This document shows, one piece after another, positions 27,604 through 40,723 of a DNA stretch of 64,000 nt. The DNA is from Ramlibacter humi (lineage in GTDB: Bacteria > Pseudomonadota > Gammaproteobacteria > Burkholderiales > Burkholderiaceae_C). The position numbers were made by a program, and so were the translations under genes. The notes beneath the pieces were generated by a model. It was not told the DNA's origin and did not search any database. It saw only the letters and a program-made list of their open reading frames with translations. The stretch spans positions 186,001 to 250,000 of the forward strand of contig NZ_SMLK01000001.1 of NCBI RefSeq assembly GCF_004681975.1. The letters run 5' to 3'. Within the stretch, counting starts at the first letter, position 1. Every line of letters starts with the position of its first letter.

Positions 27604-28323
27604 TTGGTTTCCAGACGCTGGATGTGGGGCCTGGCCGTCGCGGCGGCGGGCCTGTGGATCGCGCGCACGGCGCGCGCCGAAAACGAAGTCGAGCTGCGGC
27701 AGGATGCCGCGGCGGGCAAGCCGCCGGCTGCCGCGCGGCCCGCCGCGGCTTCAGAACCGCGCCGTGCGGTGTTCGCCGGCTATGCCGCCGAATCGGCCCG
27801 CACCGCCACGCGGCTGCCGCCGGAGGAGCGCGCGGCCCGCGACTTCCTCCGCGCCGCCTCGCAGCAGGCGCGCTTCGAGACCGATGCGGCGAAGCTGGCG
27901 TCGCAGCGCGCGCAGGGTGACCGGGTGAAGGCCTTCGCGGCCGAGCTGCTGGACTTCCACACCGCTTCGGATGCCGAACTGCTGCACCTGCTGCACGCCC
28001 GTGGCATGGCGCCGCCCATGCTGGAGAACACCCAGCGCAAGGCGCTCAACCGGCTGGGCCGGCTGCAGGGCACGCGGTTCGACCGCGAATTCTCGGACGT
28101 CCTCGGCCGCGAGCGCCAGCGCGGCGACATCGAGCAGTACGAGAAGGCCGTGGCCGACATCGCCGACCCGGCCCTGCGCGCGTGGATCGACCGCCAGCTG
28201 CCCGGCCTGAGGCAGCAGCAGGCGACGGCCGCGCAGCTGGTGCCGGCGGCGGCGCATCGGGAGGATCTCCGCCGGCGGCCCGTGGCCGCGGCGGCGCACG
28301 CGCGCCATACGCACGCGCGCTGA
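27604..28323 (+). CDS. DUF4142 exported protein (second)
   Basis: A 239-residue exported protein. The start is probably TTG: a strong GGAGG lies 5 bp upstream and the following residues (VSRRWMWGLAVAAAGLWIA) make a good signal peptide, while the next ATG at 27622 would cut it. The mature part is a DUF4142-like helical domain (ARDFLRAASQQARFETDAAK, VKAFAAELLDFHTAS, LRAWIDRQLPGLR) with a basic, His/Arg-rich tail. It is weakly similar to the preceding DUF4142 protein, consistent with a diverged tandem pair. Confidence 0.75.
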   Translation: MVSRRWMWGLAVAAAGLWIARTARAENEVELRQDAAAGKPPAAARPAAASEPRRAVFAGYAAESARTATRLPPEERAARDFLRAASQQARFETDAAKLASQRAQGDRVKAFAAELLDFHTASDAELLHLLHARGMAPPMLENTQRKALNRLGRLQGTRFDREFSDVLGRERQRGDIEQYEKAVADIADPALRAWIDRQLPGLRQQQATAAQLVPAAAHREDLRRRPVAAAAHARHTHAR

Positions 28324-28329
28324 CCCGGG

Positions 28330-28869
28330 TTACTGGGCGGTGTAGCCCGTCACGCGCCAGCGCCCGTCGGCTTCGCGGGTGGTGGTGACGACTTCTTCCA
28401 GCGTCTTCTGCGCGAACTGGCTGCGGAAGACGATGCTGACGTACTCGCCCTTCGGCTGGCCGGGCATGTCGGTGCGCAAGTTCATCGCTTCCGGCTGGCG
28501 GTCCTGCAGCGAGCCCACCTCGCCACGCACCTTGGGGATGCCGTCCATCCAGCGGTCCAGCGGGACGTTCTTGCGGAAGACGGCCGCACTGGTTTCCCAG
28601 GCGGTGCCCCAGTCGCGGCGGTCCAGCAGCGTCAGCCAGCCCGCGGCGGCCAGGCGGCCGGCGGTCAGCCTTTCGTCGTCGGGCGAGATGGCCGCGCCTT
28701 CCGGGGCGGCCGGGGCAGACGCCGCAGCCGCGGGTGATTCAGGCGCCGGGACAGAGGGCACGCCCAGCCCCCGGCCGGCGTTGCCCGACTTCAACTGGGC
28801 GTGCGCGGACACGGCCACGAGAAGGCCCAGCAGGGCCGAAGCGAAAAGGTGTCGTGTGATGGGATGCAT
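28330..28869 (-). CDS. DUF4019 exported protein
   Basis: A 179-residue protein with a signal peptide (MHPITRHLFASALLGLLVAV, cleavage after AHAQ), a Pro/Ala-rich linker and a C-terminal DUF4019 domain (about 75-179). The family pattern is visible in WLTLLDRRDWGTAWE, FRKNVPLDRWMDGI and the final strand RWRVTGYTAQ. The domain fold is NTF2-like by family knowledge; no function is established. It is convergent with the second DUF4142 gene (6 bp apart) and lies 47 bp upstream of nothing on its own strand but after the oxoprolinase gene, which ends at 28917. Confidence 0.8.
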   Translation of the reverse strand: MHPITRHLFASALLGLLVAVSAHAQLKSGNAGRGLGVPSVPAPESPAAAASAPAAPEGAAISPDDERLTAGRLAAAGWLTLLDRRDWGTAWETSAAVFRKNVPLDRWMDGIPKVRGEVGSLQDRQPEAMNLRTDMPGQPKGEYVSIVFRSQFAQKTLEEVVTTTREADGRWRVTGYTAQ

Positions 28870-28916
28870 GTCGAAAGGCAGTCTAGCCGACCCCGCCTGC
28901 CGCGCTTCGTTCCCGC

Positions 28917-32546
<3,630 letters not shown>

Positions 32547-32697
32547 GGGGGAACAGTCGTTGGGTGGACTTTACTTGTTGTGGTCATTCGACCTGTTGGC
32601 GTTGTGTGCGGCGGCCGTGCGGCGCGCCAGGCGCCACCCGCCGCGCACCCCCGGGACATCGAACCCGCCACCACAAGCACCAGAGTAGAGTCACCCC

Positions 32698-33567
32698 ATG
32701 CCCCTTCAGCAAGAAAGCGCCCCCCAAGCCATTCGCGCCACCCCCGGCACCACCGCAGCCATCTTCGACTCCCCGCACAGCGGCACCGTCTACCCCGACG
32801 ACTTCAACTACGCCTGCGGCTTCGCCGAGATGCGAACGGCGGAAGACACCCACGTCGAAAAGCTCTACGACTTCGCCCCTTCACTGGGCATTGCGTGGAT
32901 CGAGGCCCTGTTCCCGCGCATCTACCTCGACCCCAACCGCGGCGAAACCGAGGTGGACGTCGACATGCTCGACGGCGCCTGGGACGGCGAAGTGGTCAGC
33001 GACGCCACGGCGCTCTCCAAGCTGCGCCTGGGCAAGGGATTGATCTGGCGCCAGACCGACGAAGGCCTGCCGGTCTACGACCGGAAACTCACGCCGCAGG
33101 AGGTGCGCGGCCGCATCGAACGCTGCTGGCGCCCATACCACCGCGCGGTGCAGCAGGCGATCGAGGCCGCGCATGCGCGCCACGGCTACAGCATCCACCT
33201 GAACTGCCATTCCATGCCGGCCGTGTCGGCGCCGTATTCCACCGACTACCCGGGCCTGAAGCATGCGGACTTCGTCTTCGGCGACCGCGACGGCACCACG
33301 GCCGACCCGAAACTCACCGCGCTGCTCGCCGGGTTCCTCCGCGATCGCGGCTACGACGTCGCGGTGAACCACCCGTACAAGGGCGTGGAACTGGTGCGCC
33401 GCTACGGCGACCCGGCTCGGCAGCGGCACAGCATCCAGCTGGAAACCAACCGGCGGCTGTACATGGACGAGGGCACTTTCGAGCTTCTGCCGCAGTCGGC
33501 TCAGCTGAAGGCGGACCTGAAGGCGCTGTCGGAACTGATCGTGCGGACCGACCCGCGCCAGCTGTAG
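32698..33567 (+). CDS. N-formylglutamate amidohydrolase
   Basis: A 289-residue cytosolic metal-dependent hydrolase of the N-formylglutamate amidohydrolase family, which releases formate and glutamate. Metal-site phrases are FDSPHSGTVYP near residues 22-32 and HLNCHSMP near 167. Other family blocks are DPNRGETEVD and a terminal YMDEGTFE. In histidine breakdown this is HutG, but no other hut gene is present. The ATG lacks a strong ribosome binding site. It is divergent from the oxoprolinase gene across 151 bp that include an AT-rich stretch likely to hold both promoters. Confidence 0.9.
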   Translation: MPLQQESAPQAIRATPGTTAAIFDSPHSGTVYPDDFNYACGFAEMRTAEDTHVEKLYDFAPSLGIAWIEALFPRIYLDPNRGETEVDVDMLDGAWDGEVVSDATALSKLRLGKGLIWRQTDEGLPVYDRKLTPQEVRGRIERCWRPYHRAVQQAIEAAHARHGYSIHLNCHSMPAVSAPYSTDYPGLKHADFVFGDRDGTTADPKLTALLAGFLRDRGYDVAVNHPYKGVELVRRYGDPARQRHSIQLETNRRLYMDEGTFELLPQSAQLKADLKALSELIVRTDPRQL

Positions 33568-33578
33568 AAGGCGCGCTT

Positions 33579-34166
33579 CTACTTCTTCTCTTTGGGCACC
33601 CGGCCCATCAGGTAGAACTCCGGATTCGGCTCCATGCCGGAGAAGCTGGCCATCCGGTTCGACAGCCCGAAGAACGCGGTGATCGCCGCGATGTCCCAGA
33701 TGTCCTCGTCCGAGAAACCGTGCGCGTGCAGCGGCGCGAAATCGCTCTCGTCGATTTCCTGCGAGCGCAGGCACACCTTCATCGCGAAGTCCAGCATCGC
33801 GCGCTGCCGCGGCGGGATGTCGGCCTTGCGGTAGTTCACGGCCACCTGGTCGGCCACCAGCGGCTTCTTCTCGTAGATGCGCAGGATGGCGCCGTGCGCC
33901 ACCACGCAGTACAGGCACTGGTTGGCCGCGCTGGTGGCGGTGACGATCATCTCGCGCTCGCCCTTGGTCAGGCCGCTTTCGCGGCCCACGGTCTCGGGCG
34001 TCATCAGCGCGTCGTGGTAGGCGAAGAAAGCGCGCCACTCGGCCGGGCGGCGCGCGAGGGCGAGGAACACGTTGGGCACGAAGCCGGCCTTTTCCTGCAC
34101 TTCCAGGATGCGGGCACGGATGTCCTCGGGCACCTGCTCGAGGGTGGGGGCGGGGTAGCGTTTCAC
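33579..34166 (-). CDS. Peroxidase-related AhpD-fold protein
   Basis: A 195-residue protein of the carboxymuconolactone decarboxylase/AhpD superfamily, uncharacterised peroxidase-related subgroup. The redox CxxC with following His is present (NQCLYCVVAHG, about residues 83-93). The C-terminal block AAITAFFGLSNRMASF is typical. Members reduce peroxides or act as disulfide reductants. The start is a GTG with AGGAG 9 bp upstream; no ATG fits. It is convergent with the N-formylglutamate amidohydrolase gene (11 bp apart). Confidence 0.88.
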   Translation of the reverse strand: MKRYPAPTLEQVPEDIRARILEVQEKAGFVPNVFLALARRPAEWRAFFAYHDALMTPETVGRESGLTKGEREMIVTATSAANQCLYCVVAHGAILRIYEKKPLVADQVAVNYRKADIPPRQRAMLDFAMKVCLRSQEIDESDFAPLHAHGFSDEDIWDIAAITAFFGLSNRMASFSGMEPNPEFYLMGRVPKEKK

Positions 34167-34219
34167 GGTGGGTGTCTCCTGCGGCCGGCCATTATCGGCC
34201 GCGCCGCAGGGGCACGCGC

Positions 34220-37200
34220 TCAGGCCAGCTCGAGCAGCGTCTGCTCCGCCACGGCGAGCAGCGCGCCGACCTGGCGGCCGGCCTCTTCGGGCGCGTGGCG
34301 CGCCGCCTTCTCGGCGGCCGCGGCCACGCTGGCCAGGCGGCTGGCGCCGACGCCCGCGGCCGCGGCCTTCAGCGTGTGGAAGTGCCGCAGCAAATCCTGC
34401 GCGGGCAGCGCCTGGCGCAACGCGGCGATGGTGCTGCGCAAGTCGTCGCCGAAGATGCGCACGATGCGCTCCAGCAGGTCCGGCTGGCCGCCTAGCACGG
34501 ACAAGGCCTTCTCGCGGTCCCACAGCGGCAGCTCCGCATGCCCGGCGGCGGCCGCTTGGGGCGCGGGCGGGGCGGTGCATGGTCGCCCATGCGCGTGCGA
34601 CTGGATGGTGCGCACCAGGTCCTCCAGCACGAAAGGCTTGCCGATGTGGCCGTCCATGCCGGCGGCCATGCATTCCTCGCGGTCGTTGTCCATCGCGTTG
34701 GCGGTCATCGCCAGGATCGGCAGCTCGCGCAGGCCCAGCTGCTGGCGGATGTGCCGCGTGGCCTCCAGGCCGCCCATCACGGGCATCAGCACGTCCATCA
34801 GCACCAGGTCATAGCGGTGGCCCAGCGCCAGCCGGTCCACGGCCTGGCGGCCGTCGGCCGCGACGTCGATCTCGGCGCCTTCGCGGGTGAGCAGCTCGTA
34901 GGCGATCTGCTGGTTCACCACGTTGTCTTCCACCAGCAGCAGCTTCAGGCCCGCCAGCGGCGCGCAGGCCACCGGCCCGGGCCGCCGCGCGGCGGCCGGA
35001 CCGCCGAGCGCGTCGCGCAGCGCCGCCTCGATCATCGAACCGGTCACCGGCTTGACCAGGTAGCCGTCGATCAGCGCCTGTTCCGCCGCGGGGCGGCGGC
35101 CGAGCATCTCGCGCCCGTAGGCGGTCAGCATCAGCAGCAGCTGCGGTTCCTTGCCGGCCTGCATCTCGCGGATGCGCAGGCTGGTTTCCCAGCCGTCCAG
35201 GCCGGGCATGTTCCAGTCGATGAAGATCGCGTCGTAGCGGGTGCCGGGCGAGCCCAGCCGCTCCAGCGCCTCGCGGCCGCTGGACGCCACGTCGGCGCGC
35301 CAGCCCTGCGACGCGGCGATGCCGGCCAGCGATTCGCGCGCGACCACGTTGTCGTCCACGATCAGCACGCGCTCGATCGGCAGCGCATCCGCCGCGGGCG
35401 CGGCGACCGCGGCCGCGAGCGGCAGTTCCACCTCGAACCAGAAGCGGCTGCCCGCGCCGGCGGTGCTCTGCACGTGCAGGTCGCTGCCCATCATCGCCGC
35501 CAGGCGGCGGCAGATGCTCAGGCCGAGGCCGGTGCCGCCGAAGGCGCGCGCGATCTCGCCGCTGGCCTGCGCGTAGTCGTCGAACAGGCGCGTGCACTGT
35601 TCCGGCGTGATCCCGATGCCGGTGTCGCGCACCGCGAACTCCACCCGCACCGCGTTCGCGGAGGCCGACAGCAGCCGCAGCTGCACGACCACTTCGCCGG
35701 ACTGGGTGAACTTGACGGCGTTGCCGCCCAGGTTGATCAGGATCTGCCGCAGCCGCATGTCGTCGGCTACCAGGCGGTCGGGGATGCGGCTGTCGATGTC
35801 GTACAGCACCTCCACCGGCTTGCGGCCGACGGCGCCGGCCAGGATGGTGGACAGGTCGGCCAGCAGCGCGTCCAGCGAGAACGCGCGCGGCTCCAGCTGC
35901 ATGCGGCCGGCCTCGATCTTGGAGAAGTCCAGGATGTCGTTGAGCAGCGAGAGCAGCGAGCGCGCCGCGCCTTCGGCCTTGTCGGTGTAGTCCTTCTGCC
36001 GGCTGTCCAGGCCCGTGGCCTGCAGCAGCGCGAGCATGCCCACCACCGCGTTCATCGGCGTGCGGATCTCGTGGCTCATGCTGCTGAGGAAGCGGCTCTT
36101 GGCCTGGCTGGCCGCCACGGCGGCGTCGCGCGCGCGGCGCAGTTCGGTCACGTCCTGCGCCACGGTGAAGACGCCGGCCACCTCGCCTTCGGCGAAGTGC
36201 GGCAGGTAGTGCACGATCCACGAGGTGGCGTGGCCGTCGGCGTCGGTGGCTTCCTGCTCCATGCGGCGCGCGCTGCCCTTCAGCGCCGCCGCCATGTGCT
36301 CGTCGTCCAGCTGCAGCGTGCCTTCGCGCTCGAACACGCGGGTGTCGCGGCGCGCGCCCAGCACCTGGTCGCGTTCCACGCCCAGCAGCTCGCAGTATTT
36401 GCGGTTGACGAAGCGGCAGCGGCGATCGGCGTCCCAGTACGCCAGGCGCACCGGCATGTGGTCGGCCATCACCCGCATCAGGTGTTCGCCTTCGGCCACG
36501 CGCTGCTCGGCTTCCATCAGCGCCTGCATGGAGCGGCTCAGCTCGTCGTTCTCCGACTGCACGCGATCCAGCGCCAGCAGATGGGCGTCCAGCAGTCGGT
36601 CGAAGCTGGTGCCCAGCGAAGCCAGTTCGTCCGTGCCGGCCATGCCGCTGCGGGCCTTCAGGTCGCCCGCGGCCACGCGTTCGATGGTGGCCTGTAGCCT
36701 GTCCAGCGGCCTGGCCAGCCCGCGGTACACCCACCACGCGATGAGCAGCGCGCACAGCAGCAGCACGCCGCCGGCCACCTCGTCGCGCCGGCGTTCCTCG
36801 GCGAGCAGCACCATGAGTCTTTTCCTGTCTTCGCGCTCGCTGGTGTCGATCAGCTCGGCCAGGGCCTTGATCGCCGCTGCGCCGTACGGCAAGGTGGTGG
36901 CCGCGCGCCAGGTGGCGGCTTCCTCCAGCTGGCCGGCGTCCACCAGTTCGAACCAGTGCGGCCGCGCCCGGCGGTAGCGCTCGAAAGCCAGCTGCACCGC
37001 GCGCGCGCCGTCCCGCTCCGGCGGCGACAGGTCGCCCGACGCGGCGAAGTCCTGCAGGCCGTGCTCGAAGGTGGCATACAGCCCGGGTTCGGCGCCGACG
37101 ATGCGGCGGCGGTCTTGCGGCCCGGGGACCGCCAGGTATTGCGGCGGGCCGTAGCGCAGTTCCCACATCGCGTTCTGCGCCCGCGCCAGGTAGGCGGCCT

Positions 37201-37330
37201 TGCCGTGCTGGCGGCCCAGCGTCTCCATGGTCTGCTCGGTGTGGACGGTGTCGTAGACGTTGTAAGCGCAGATCAGCGCCACGATCACGCTGAAGCCGGC
37301 GACAAGCCGGGTGCGTATGCTGAGGTTCAT
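34220..37330 (-). CDS. Large hybrid histidine kinase (HAMP-PAS-HisKA-HATPase-REC-REC-HPt)
   Basis: A 1036-residue membrane phosphorelay kinase. TM1 (about 9-27) and TM2 (about 185-205) flank a helical periplasmic sensor. HAMP follows (about 206-258), then PAS (about 285-395), HisKA (SHEIRTP, His420), HATPase_c (DTGIGIT and GTGLGLSI), receiver 1 (acceptor Asp in [11 protein letters not shown]), receiver 2 ([11 protein letters not shown]) and a C-terminal HPt domain (acceptor His in [12 protein letters not shown]). This is the BarA/GacS-like order. The start [13 protein letters not shown] is chosen at the membrane segment; an upstream ATG adds 48 non-native-looking residues. It is divergent from a chemoreceptor gene across 241 bp. 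Partner regulator not in the window. Confidence 0.92.
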   Translation of the reverse strand: MNLSIRTRLVAGFSVIVALICAYNVYDTVHTEQTMETLGRQHGKAAYLARAQNAMWELRYGPPQYLAVPGPQDRRRIVGAEPGLYATFEHGLQDFAASGDLSPPERDGARAVQLAFERYRRARPHWFELVDAGQLEEAATWRAATTLPYGAAAIKALAELIDTSEREDRKRLMVLLAEERRRDEVAGGVLLLCALLIAWWVYRGLARPLDRLQATIERVAAGDLKARSGMAGTDELASLGTSFDRLLDAHLLALDRVQSENDELSRSMQALMEAEQRVAEGEHLMRVMADHMPVRLAYWDADRRCRFVNRKYCELLGVERDQVLGARRDTRVFEREGTLQLDDEHMAAALKGSARRMEQEATDADGHATSWIVHYLPHFAEGEVAGVFTVAQDVTELRRARDAAVAASQAKSRFLSSMSHEIRTPMNAVVGMLALLQATGLDSRQKDYTDKAEGAARSLLSLLNDILDFSKIEAGRMQLEPRAFSLDALLADLSTILAGAVGRKPVEVLYDIDSRIPDRLVADDMRLRQILINLGGNAVKFTQSGEVVVQLRLLSASANAVRVEFAVRDTGIGITPEQCTRLFDDYAQASGEIARAFGGTGLGLSICRRLAAMMGSDLHVQSTAGAGSRFWFEVELPLAAAVAAPAADALPIERVLIVDDNVVARESLAGIAASQGWRADVASSGREALERLGSPGTRYDAIFIDWNMPGLDGWETSLRIREMQAGKEPQLLLMLTAYGREMLGRRPAAEQALIDGYLVKPVTGSMIEAALRDALGGPAAARRPGPVACAPLAGLKLLLVEDNVVNQQIAYELLTREGAEIDVAADGRQAVDRLALGHRYDLVLMDVLMPVMGGLEATRHIRQQLGLRELPILAMTANAMDNDREECMAAGMDGHIGKPFVLEDLVRTIQSHAHGRPCTAPPAPQAAAAGHAELPLWDREKALSVLGGQPDLLERIVRIFGDDLRSTIAALRQALPAQDLLRHFHTLKAAAAGVGASRLASVAAAAEKAARHAPEEAGRQVGALLAVAEQTLLELA

Positions 37331-37571
37331 CCCGGCAGTGTCTGGGCCGCGCGCGGCAGGCGGTCCTTCGAAAAGCGGCGGCGCGGGGCCGCATCTGTGC
37401 GCCCGAGGGCGCGAAAGCGCGATCTGCGCCGCCGGCACGGCGCTTTTCCGCGCGCCGCGCCCGGCCTGGCTCAAGAAGAATCGCCGCGATCCGAAATACA
37501 GGCGTCGACCGGCATGCGCCGGCCCGTCTCATGCAGTACGCCCCGCGCGCCGCGGGCAGGAGGATTCGCAC

Positions 37572-39236
37572 ATGCAGTGGTTCAGGAACATGGCCGTCGG
37601 CCGGCGGTTGGCCTTCGGCTTTGCCGCGCTCATCGTCTTCGGGCTGGCCAGCTCGCTCGCGGGCATCGCGCGGCTGCGAGAAGTCGAGCGCATGACCCAG
37701 CGCCTGGGCGTCGAGGACGCCGAAATGCTGGTGCTCACGCAGCAGTGGACGCGCGCGATCGAGGCCAACACCGCCCGCAACTGGGTGGTGTTCTTCGTGC
37801 GCGAGCCGGTCGTCATGGCCAAGGTCAAGGACGAAATGGCCGCCGTGGTCACCCGCGTCAACGCCAACCTCAAGCGCATCAACGAGCTGATGGTGGGCGA
37901 CGACGAGGGCCTGGCCCTGATCGCGCGCATCACGAAGCAGCGCGAGGAGTACCAGAAGACGCGCAACGAGCTGTTCAAGAAGATGGACGCCGGCGAGTCC
38001 GTCGCGCGCGACGCCATGGAACGCCTGGCGCCGATGGCGGCGTCGTACCTGGCCTCCATCGAGGACGTGGCCGAGCACCAGCGCCGCCGCGCGCGCACAC
38101 ACATGGAAGATGCCGAGAAGGCCGCCGACCAGGGCGTGTTCGTGCTGGCCGCCGGCGCCGTGCTGGCGCTGCTGGCGGGCATCGGCCTAGCCTGGATCAT
38201 CACCCGTTCCGTCGTCAAGCCCGTGCGCGAAGCGCAGGCCGTGGCCGACGCCATCGCCTCCGGCGACCTGGGCGTGCAGATCCGTACCGACCGCCGCGAC
38301 GAGATCGGCCAGCTGATGGCGGCGATGTCGCGCATGGCGGCCGAACTGCGCCGCATCGTGGGCGAAGTGCGCGACAGCAGCGACGGCATCGCCACCGGCT
38401 CGGGCCAGATCGCCACCGGCAACGTGGACCTGAGCCAGCGCACGGAAGAACAGGCTTCCAACCTGCAGCAGACAGCCGCCTCGATGAAGCAGCTGTCAAG
38501 CACGGTTCGCAGCAACGCCGAGAGCGCCCGCCGCGCCAGCGAACTGGCCGGCAGCGCCAGCGAAGTGGCCCGCCAGGGCGGCCAGGCCGTCGGCGAGGTC
38601 GTGCAGACCATGGAGGCGATCAGCGCGGCCAGCCGCAAGATCGCCGACATCACCGGCGTGATCGACGGCATCGCCTTCCAGACCAACATTCTGGCGCTGA
38701 ACGCCGCGGTGGAAGCCGCGCGCGCCGGCGAGCAGGGCCGCGGCTTCGCGGTCGTGGCCAGCGAAGTGCGCACGCTCGCGCAGCGCAGCGCCGACGCGGC
38801 CAAGGAGATCAAGGCCCTGATCGGCGACAGTGCCGGCAAGGTCGAGGACGGCAGCCGCCAGGTTGACGAGGCCGGCCGCACCATGCAGAACATCGTGCGC
38901 CAGGTGCAGGAAGTCGCTGAGCTGGTGGACCGCATCAGCGCCGCGACCAACGAACAGGACGAGGGCATCACGCACCTCGACAGCGCGGTTCAGCAGCTGG
39001 ACCAGGTCACGCAGCAGAACGCCGCGCTGGTCGAGGAAAGCGCCGCCGCCGCCGAGAGCCTGAACCAGCAGGCGCAGCGCCTGGTGCAGGCCGTGGCCGT
39101 GTTCCGCCTGGGCCAGGACGGCATGCGCCAGGCGATCTCACAGGCGCAGGCGTCCAGCCTCGCTTCCGTGCAGGCGGTGGCCATGCCCGCGATGCCGAAC
39201 GTTGCCACCAAGGGCGACAACTGGCAAAGCTTCTGA
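37572..39236 (+). CDS. Methyl-accepting chemotaxis protein
   Basis: A 554-residue chemoreceptor. TM1 is about 11-33, a four-helix-type periplasmic domain spans about 35-187, TM2 about 188-210, then HAMP (about 211-265) and a signalling domain with the conserved tip ([20 protein letters not shown], about 370-390). The C-terminus ends NWQSF, which resembles the NWETF pentapeptide that tethers CheR/CheB; this suggests a fully adapting receptor. A strong AGGAGG sits 8 bp before the ATG. No other che genes are nearby. The ligand is unknown; the hydroxycinnamate import cluster begins 0.25 kb downstream on the other strand. Confidence 0.93.
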   Translation: MQWFRNMAVGRRLAFGFAALIVFGLASSLAGIARLREVERMTQRLGVEDAEMLVLTQQWTRAIEANTARNWVVFFVREPVVMAKVKDEMAAVVTRVNANLKRINELMVGDDEGLALIARITKQREEYQKTRNELFKKMDAGESVARDAMERLAPMAASYLASIEDVAEHQRRRARTHMEDAEKAADQGVFVLAAGAVLALLAGIGLAWIITRSVVKPVREAQAVADAIASGDLGVQIRTDRRDEIGQLMAAMSRMAAELRRIVGEVRDSSDGIATGSGQIATGNVDLSQRTEEQASNLQQTAASMKQLSSTVRSNAESARRASELAGSASEVARQGGQAVGEVVQTMEAISAASRKIADITGVIDGIAFQTNILALNAAVEAARAGEQGRGFAVVASEVRTLAQRSADAAKEIKALIGDSAGKVEDGSRQVDEAGRTMQNIVRQVQEVAELVDRISAATNEQDEGITHLDSAVQQLDQVTQQNAALVEESAAAAESLNQQAQRLVQAVAVFRLGQDGMRQAISQAQASSLASVQAVAMPAMPNVATKGDNWQSF

Positions 39237-39306
39237 CCCCATCTGCGGGACATCAACGCGGAGGCCCTGCAGTCCAGCAGGCGATTCGAGGGGCGTGATC
39301 AACCGG

Positions 39307-39378
39307 GTTCCATGCCGGTGGCATGGAACGTGCAAAGCAAGGGTGGCGGCTTCTTTTTGGCGAGAGGCGCCGCCCTTG
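39307..39378 (+). ncRNA. Possible structured RNA or 3' UTR upstream of a terminator
   Basis: Two stem-loops follow the chemoreceptor gene. Hairpin 1 is a perfect 10-bp stem (39307-39316 with 39320-39329, 3-nt loop). Hairpin 2 is an 11-bp stem with one G-U pair (39338-39348 with 39368-39378). An intrinsic terminator ends at 39446. The arrangement is that of a small RNA or a processed 3' UTR. No known RNA family was recognised, and no promoter could be assigned. Confidence 0.3.
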
Positions 39379-39415
39379 TTTCCTTCATGGTTCTTGCGGG
39401 ACGGAAACCGCATTC

Positions 39416-39446
39416 GGGGGACTGCTCAGGCAGTCCCCCTTTTTTT
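39416..39446 (+). terminator. Intrinsic terminator of the chemoreceptor transcript
   Basis: A perfect 10-bp G/C-rich stem (39416-39425 and 39430-39439), 4-nt loop (tcag) and a run of seven T (39440-39446). It lies 180 bp after the chemoreceptor stop codon and 46 bp before the convergent MarR gene end. Confidence 0.92.
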
Positions 39447-39492
39447 GTGCGCAGCGCCCGGCCATGGGGCGCGAAGAATGCGGACGCCGCAT

Positions 39493-39972
39493 TCAAGGGC
39501 GCTGGTACACCTTGCGCAAGAGGCGCAGCAACGTCTTCAGTTCGGCCGCGCTCAGGCGGTTGCCCACCTCGCGCTCCAGGTCGGCGGCCGTCTTCTCGGC
39601 CTGCCGCATCAGCTTGATGCCGGCGGCCGTGGGGTGCAGGCCGGTGGCGCGGCCGTCGCGGGGATGCGGCTTGCGCTCGATCAGCTCTCGCTTTTCCAGC
39701 GCGCCCACGAGCGCCACCAGGTTGGGCGGCAGGATGCCCAGCGCGGTGCACAGCTGGCGCGAGGTGATGCCGGGGTTGTGCACCACCAGCGACATGACGG
39801 AGAAGTCCACCGGGCGCATCCGGTAGCCGGACATGCGCGGCAGGAACACTTCGATCACCGCCAGCGCCGCGCGGCGCGCGTTATAGCCGAGCAGCGTTTC
39901 CAGGAAGCTGGTGTCGACCTGCTCGACGACCGGCGGTTCGTCGGGCAGCTTGGTGGCGGAACTGCGGGGCAT
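39493..39972 (-). CDS. MarR-family transcriptional regulator
   Basis: A 159-residue winged-helix regulator. The DNA-binding part (about 55-125) has TSRQLCTALGILPPNLVALV, KRELIERKPHPRDGRA and LHPTAAGIKLM, the MarR pattern including the wing Asp-Gly-Arg. It is the last gene of the hydroxycinnamate-type operon, 16 bp after livF. By analogy with CouR of Rhodopseudomonas and PhdR of Corynebacterium (MarR repressors released by hydroxycinnamoyl-CoA), it is the likely repressor of this cluster. The candidate operator is at 48262-48284. AGGAG lies 11 bp upstream of the ATG. Confidence 0.9.
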   Translation of the reverse strand: MPRSSATKLPDEPPVVEQVDTSFLETLLGYNARRAALAVIEVFLPRMSGYRMRPVDFSVMSLVVHNPGITSRQLCTALGILPPNLVALVGALEKRELIERKPHPRDGRATGLHPTAAGIKLMRQAEKTAADLEREVGNRLSAAELKTLLRLLRKVYQRP

Positions 39973-39988
39973 GGGGCTGGGTCTCCTG

Positions 39989-40723
39989 TCAGGCCCTGGC
40001 CTTGCCGGCGCCCAGGTAGGTGTCGATCACGCGCGGGTCGCCGGCGAGTTCGCGCGCGGGGCCTTGCAGCTTGATGGCGCCGGTTTCCAGCACGTAGCCG
40101 TGGTCGGCCACTTCCAGCGCCGCGCGCGCGTTCTGCTCGACGAGCAGGATGGACACGCCCTGTTCGCGCAGGCGGGAAATGATCTGGAAGATCTCCTTCA
40201 CCACCAGCGGCGCCAGGCCCAGGCTGGGCTCGTCCAGCATCAGCAGCTTGGGCTGCGCCATCAGCGCGCGGCCCACCGCCAGCATCTGGCGTTCGCCGCC
40301 CGACAAGGTGCCCGCCAGTTGCGCGCGGCGTTCCTTCAGGCGCGGGAAGAGGGCGTAGACACGCTCCAGGCCGTCGCGCCACTGGGGGATGCCCAGCTTC
40401 ATCGGCCGCCAGCCGCCCAGCACCAGGTTGTCTTCCACCGGCATGGTGCCGAACAGCTCGCGCTTTTCCGGCACCAGGGCCAGGCCCATCATCACGCGGT
40501 CTTCCAGCGTGGTGTCGGCAAGGTTCTGCCCATCGAAAGTGAGGCGGCCGCGCGCGGGCAGCAGGCCCATCAGCGCGTTGAGCGTGGTGGACTTGCCCGC
40601 GCCGTTGGGGCCGATGACGGTGACGACCTGCCCCGCGGCCAGTTCGAAGTCCAGGCCGGTGAGCACTTCGGCGCGGCCGTAGCCGGCGTGCAGCCCTTGC
40701 ACTTGGAGAAGCGGCGCGGCCAT
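39989..40723 (-). CDS. livF: ABC transporter ATPase, LivF type
   Basis: A 244-residue ATP-binding subunit of a branched-chain-amino-acid-type (HAAT) importer. Walker A GPNGAGKST (about 38-46), signature LSGGERQML, Walker B LLMLDEPSLGLAP and the usual C-terminal phrase LLVEQNARAAL identify LivF. It works with the LivM-LivG fusion, LivH and the binding protein encoded upstream in the same operon. The ATG overlaps the stop of the fusion gene (TGATG). In this context the substrate is inferred to be an aromatic acid rather than an amino acid. Confidence 0.93.
   Translation of the reverse strand: MAAPLLQVQGLHAGYGRAEVLTGLDFELAAGQVVTVIGPNGAGKSTTLNALMGLLPARGRLTFDGQNLADTTLEDRVMMGLALVPEKRELFGTMPVEDNLVLGGWRPMKLGIPQWRDGLERVYALFPRLKERRAQLAGTLSGGERQMLAVGRALMAQPKLLMLDEPSLGLAPLVVKEIFQIISRLREQGVSILLVEQNARAALEVADHGYVLETGAIKLQGPARELAGDPRVIDTYLGAGKARA

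Noticed and set aside
34809-38102. A 1097-residue minus-strand frame across the hybrid kinase and chemoreceptor
   Set aside because: It is a frame-shifted shadow of the kinase gene; the true frame carries all kinase motifs.
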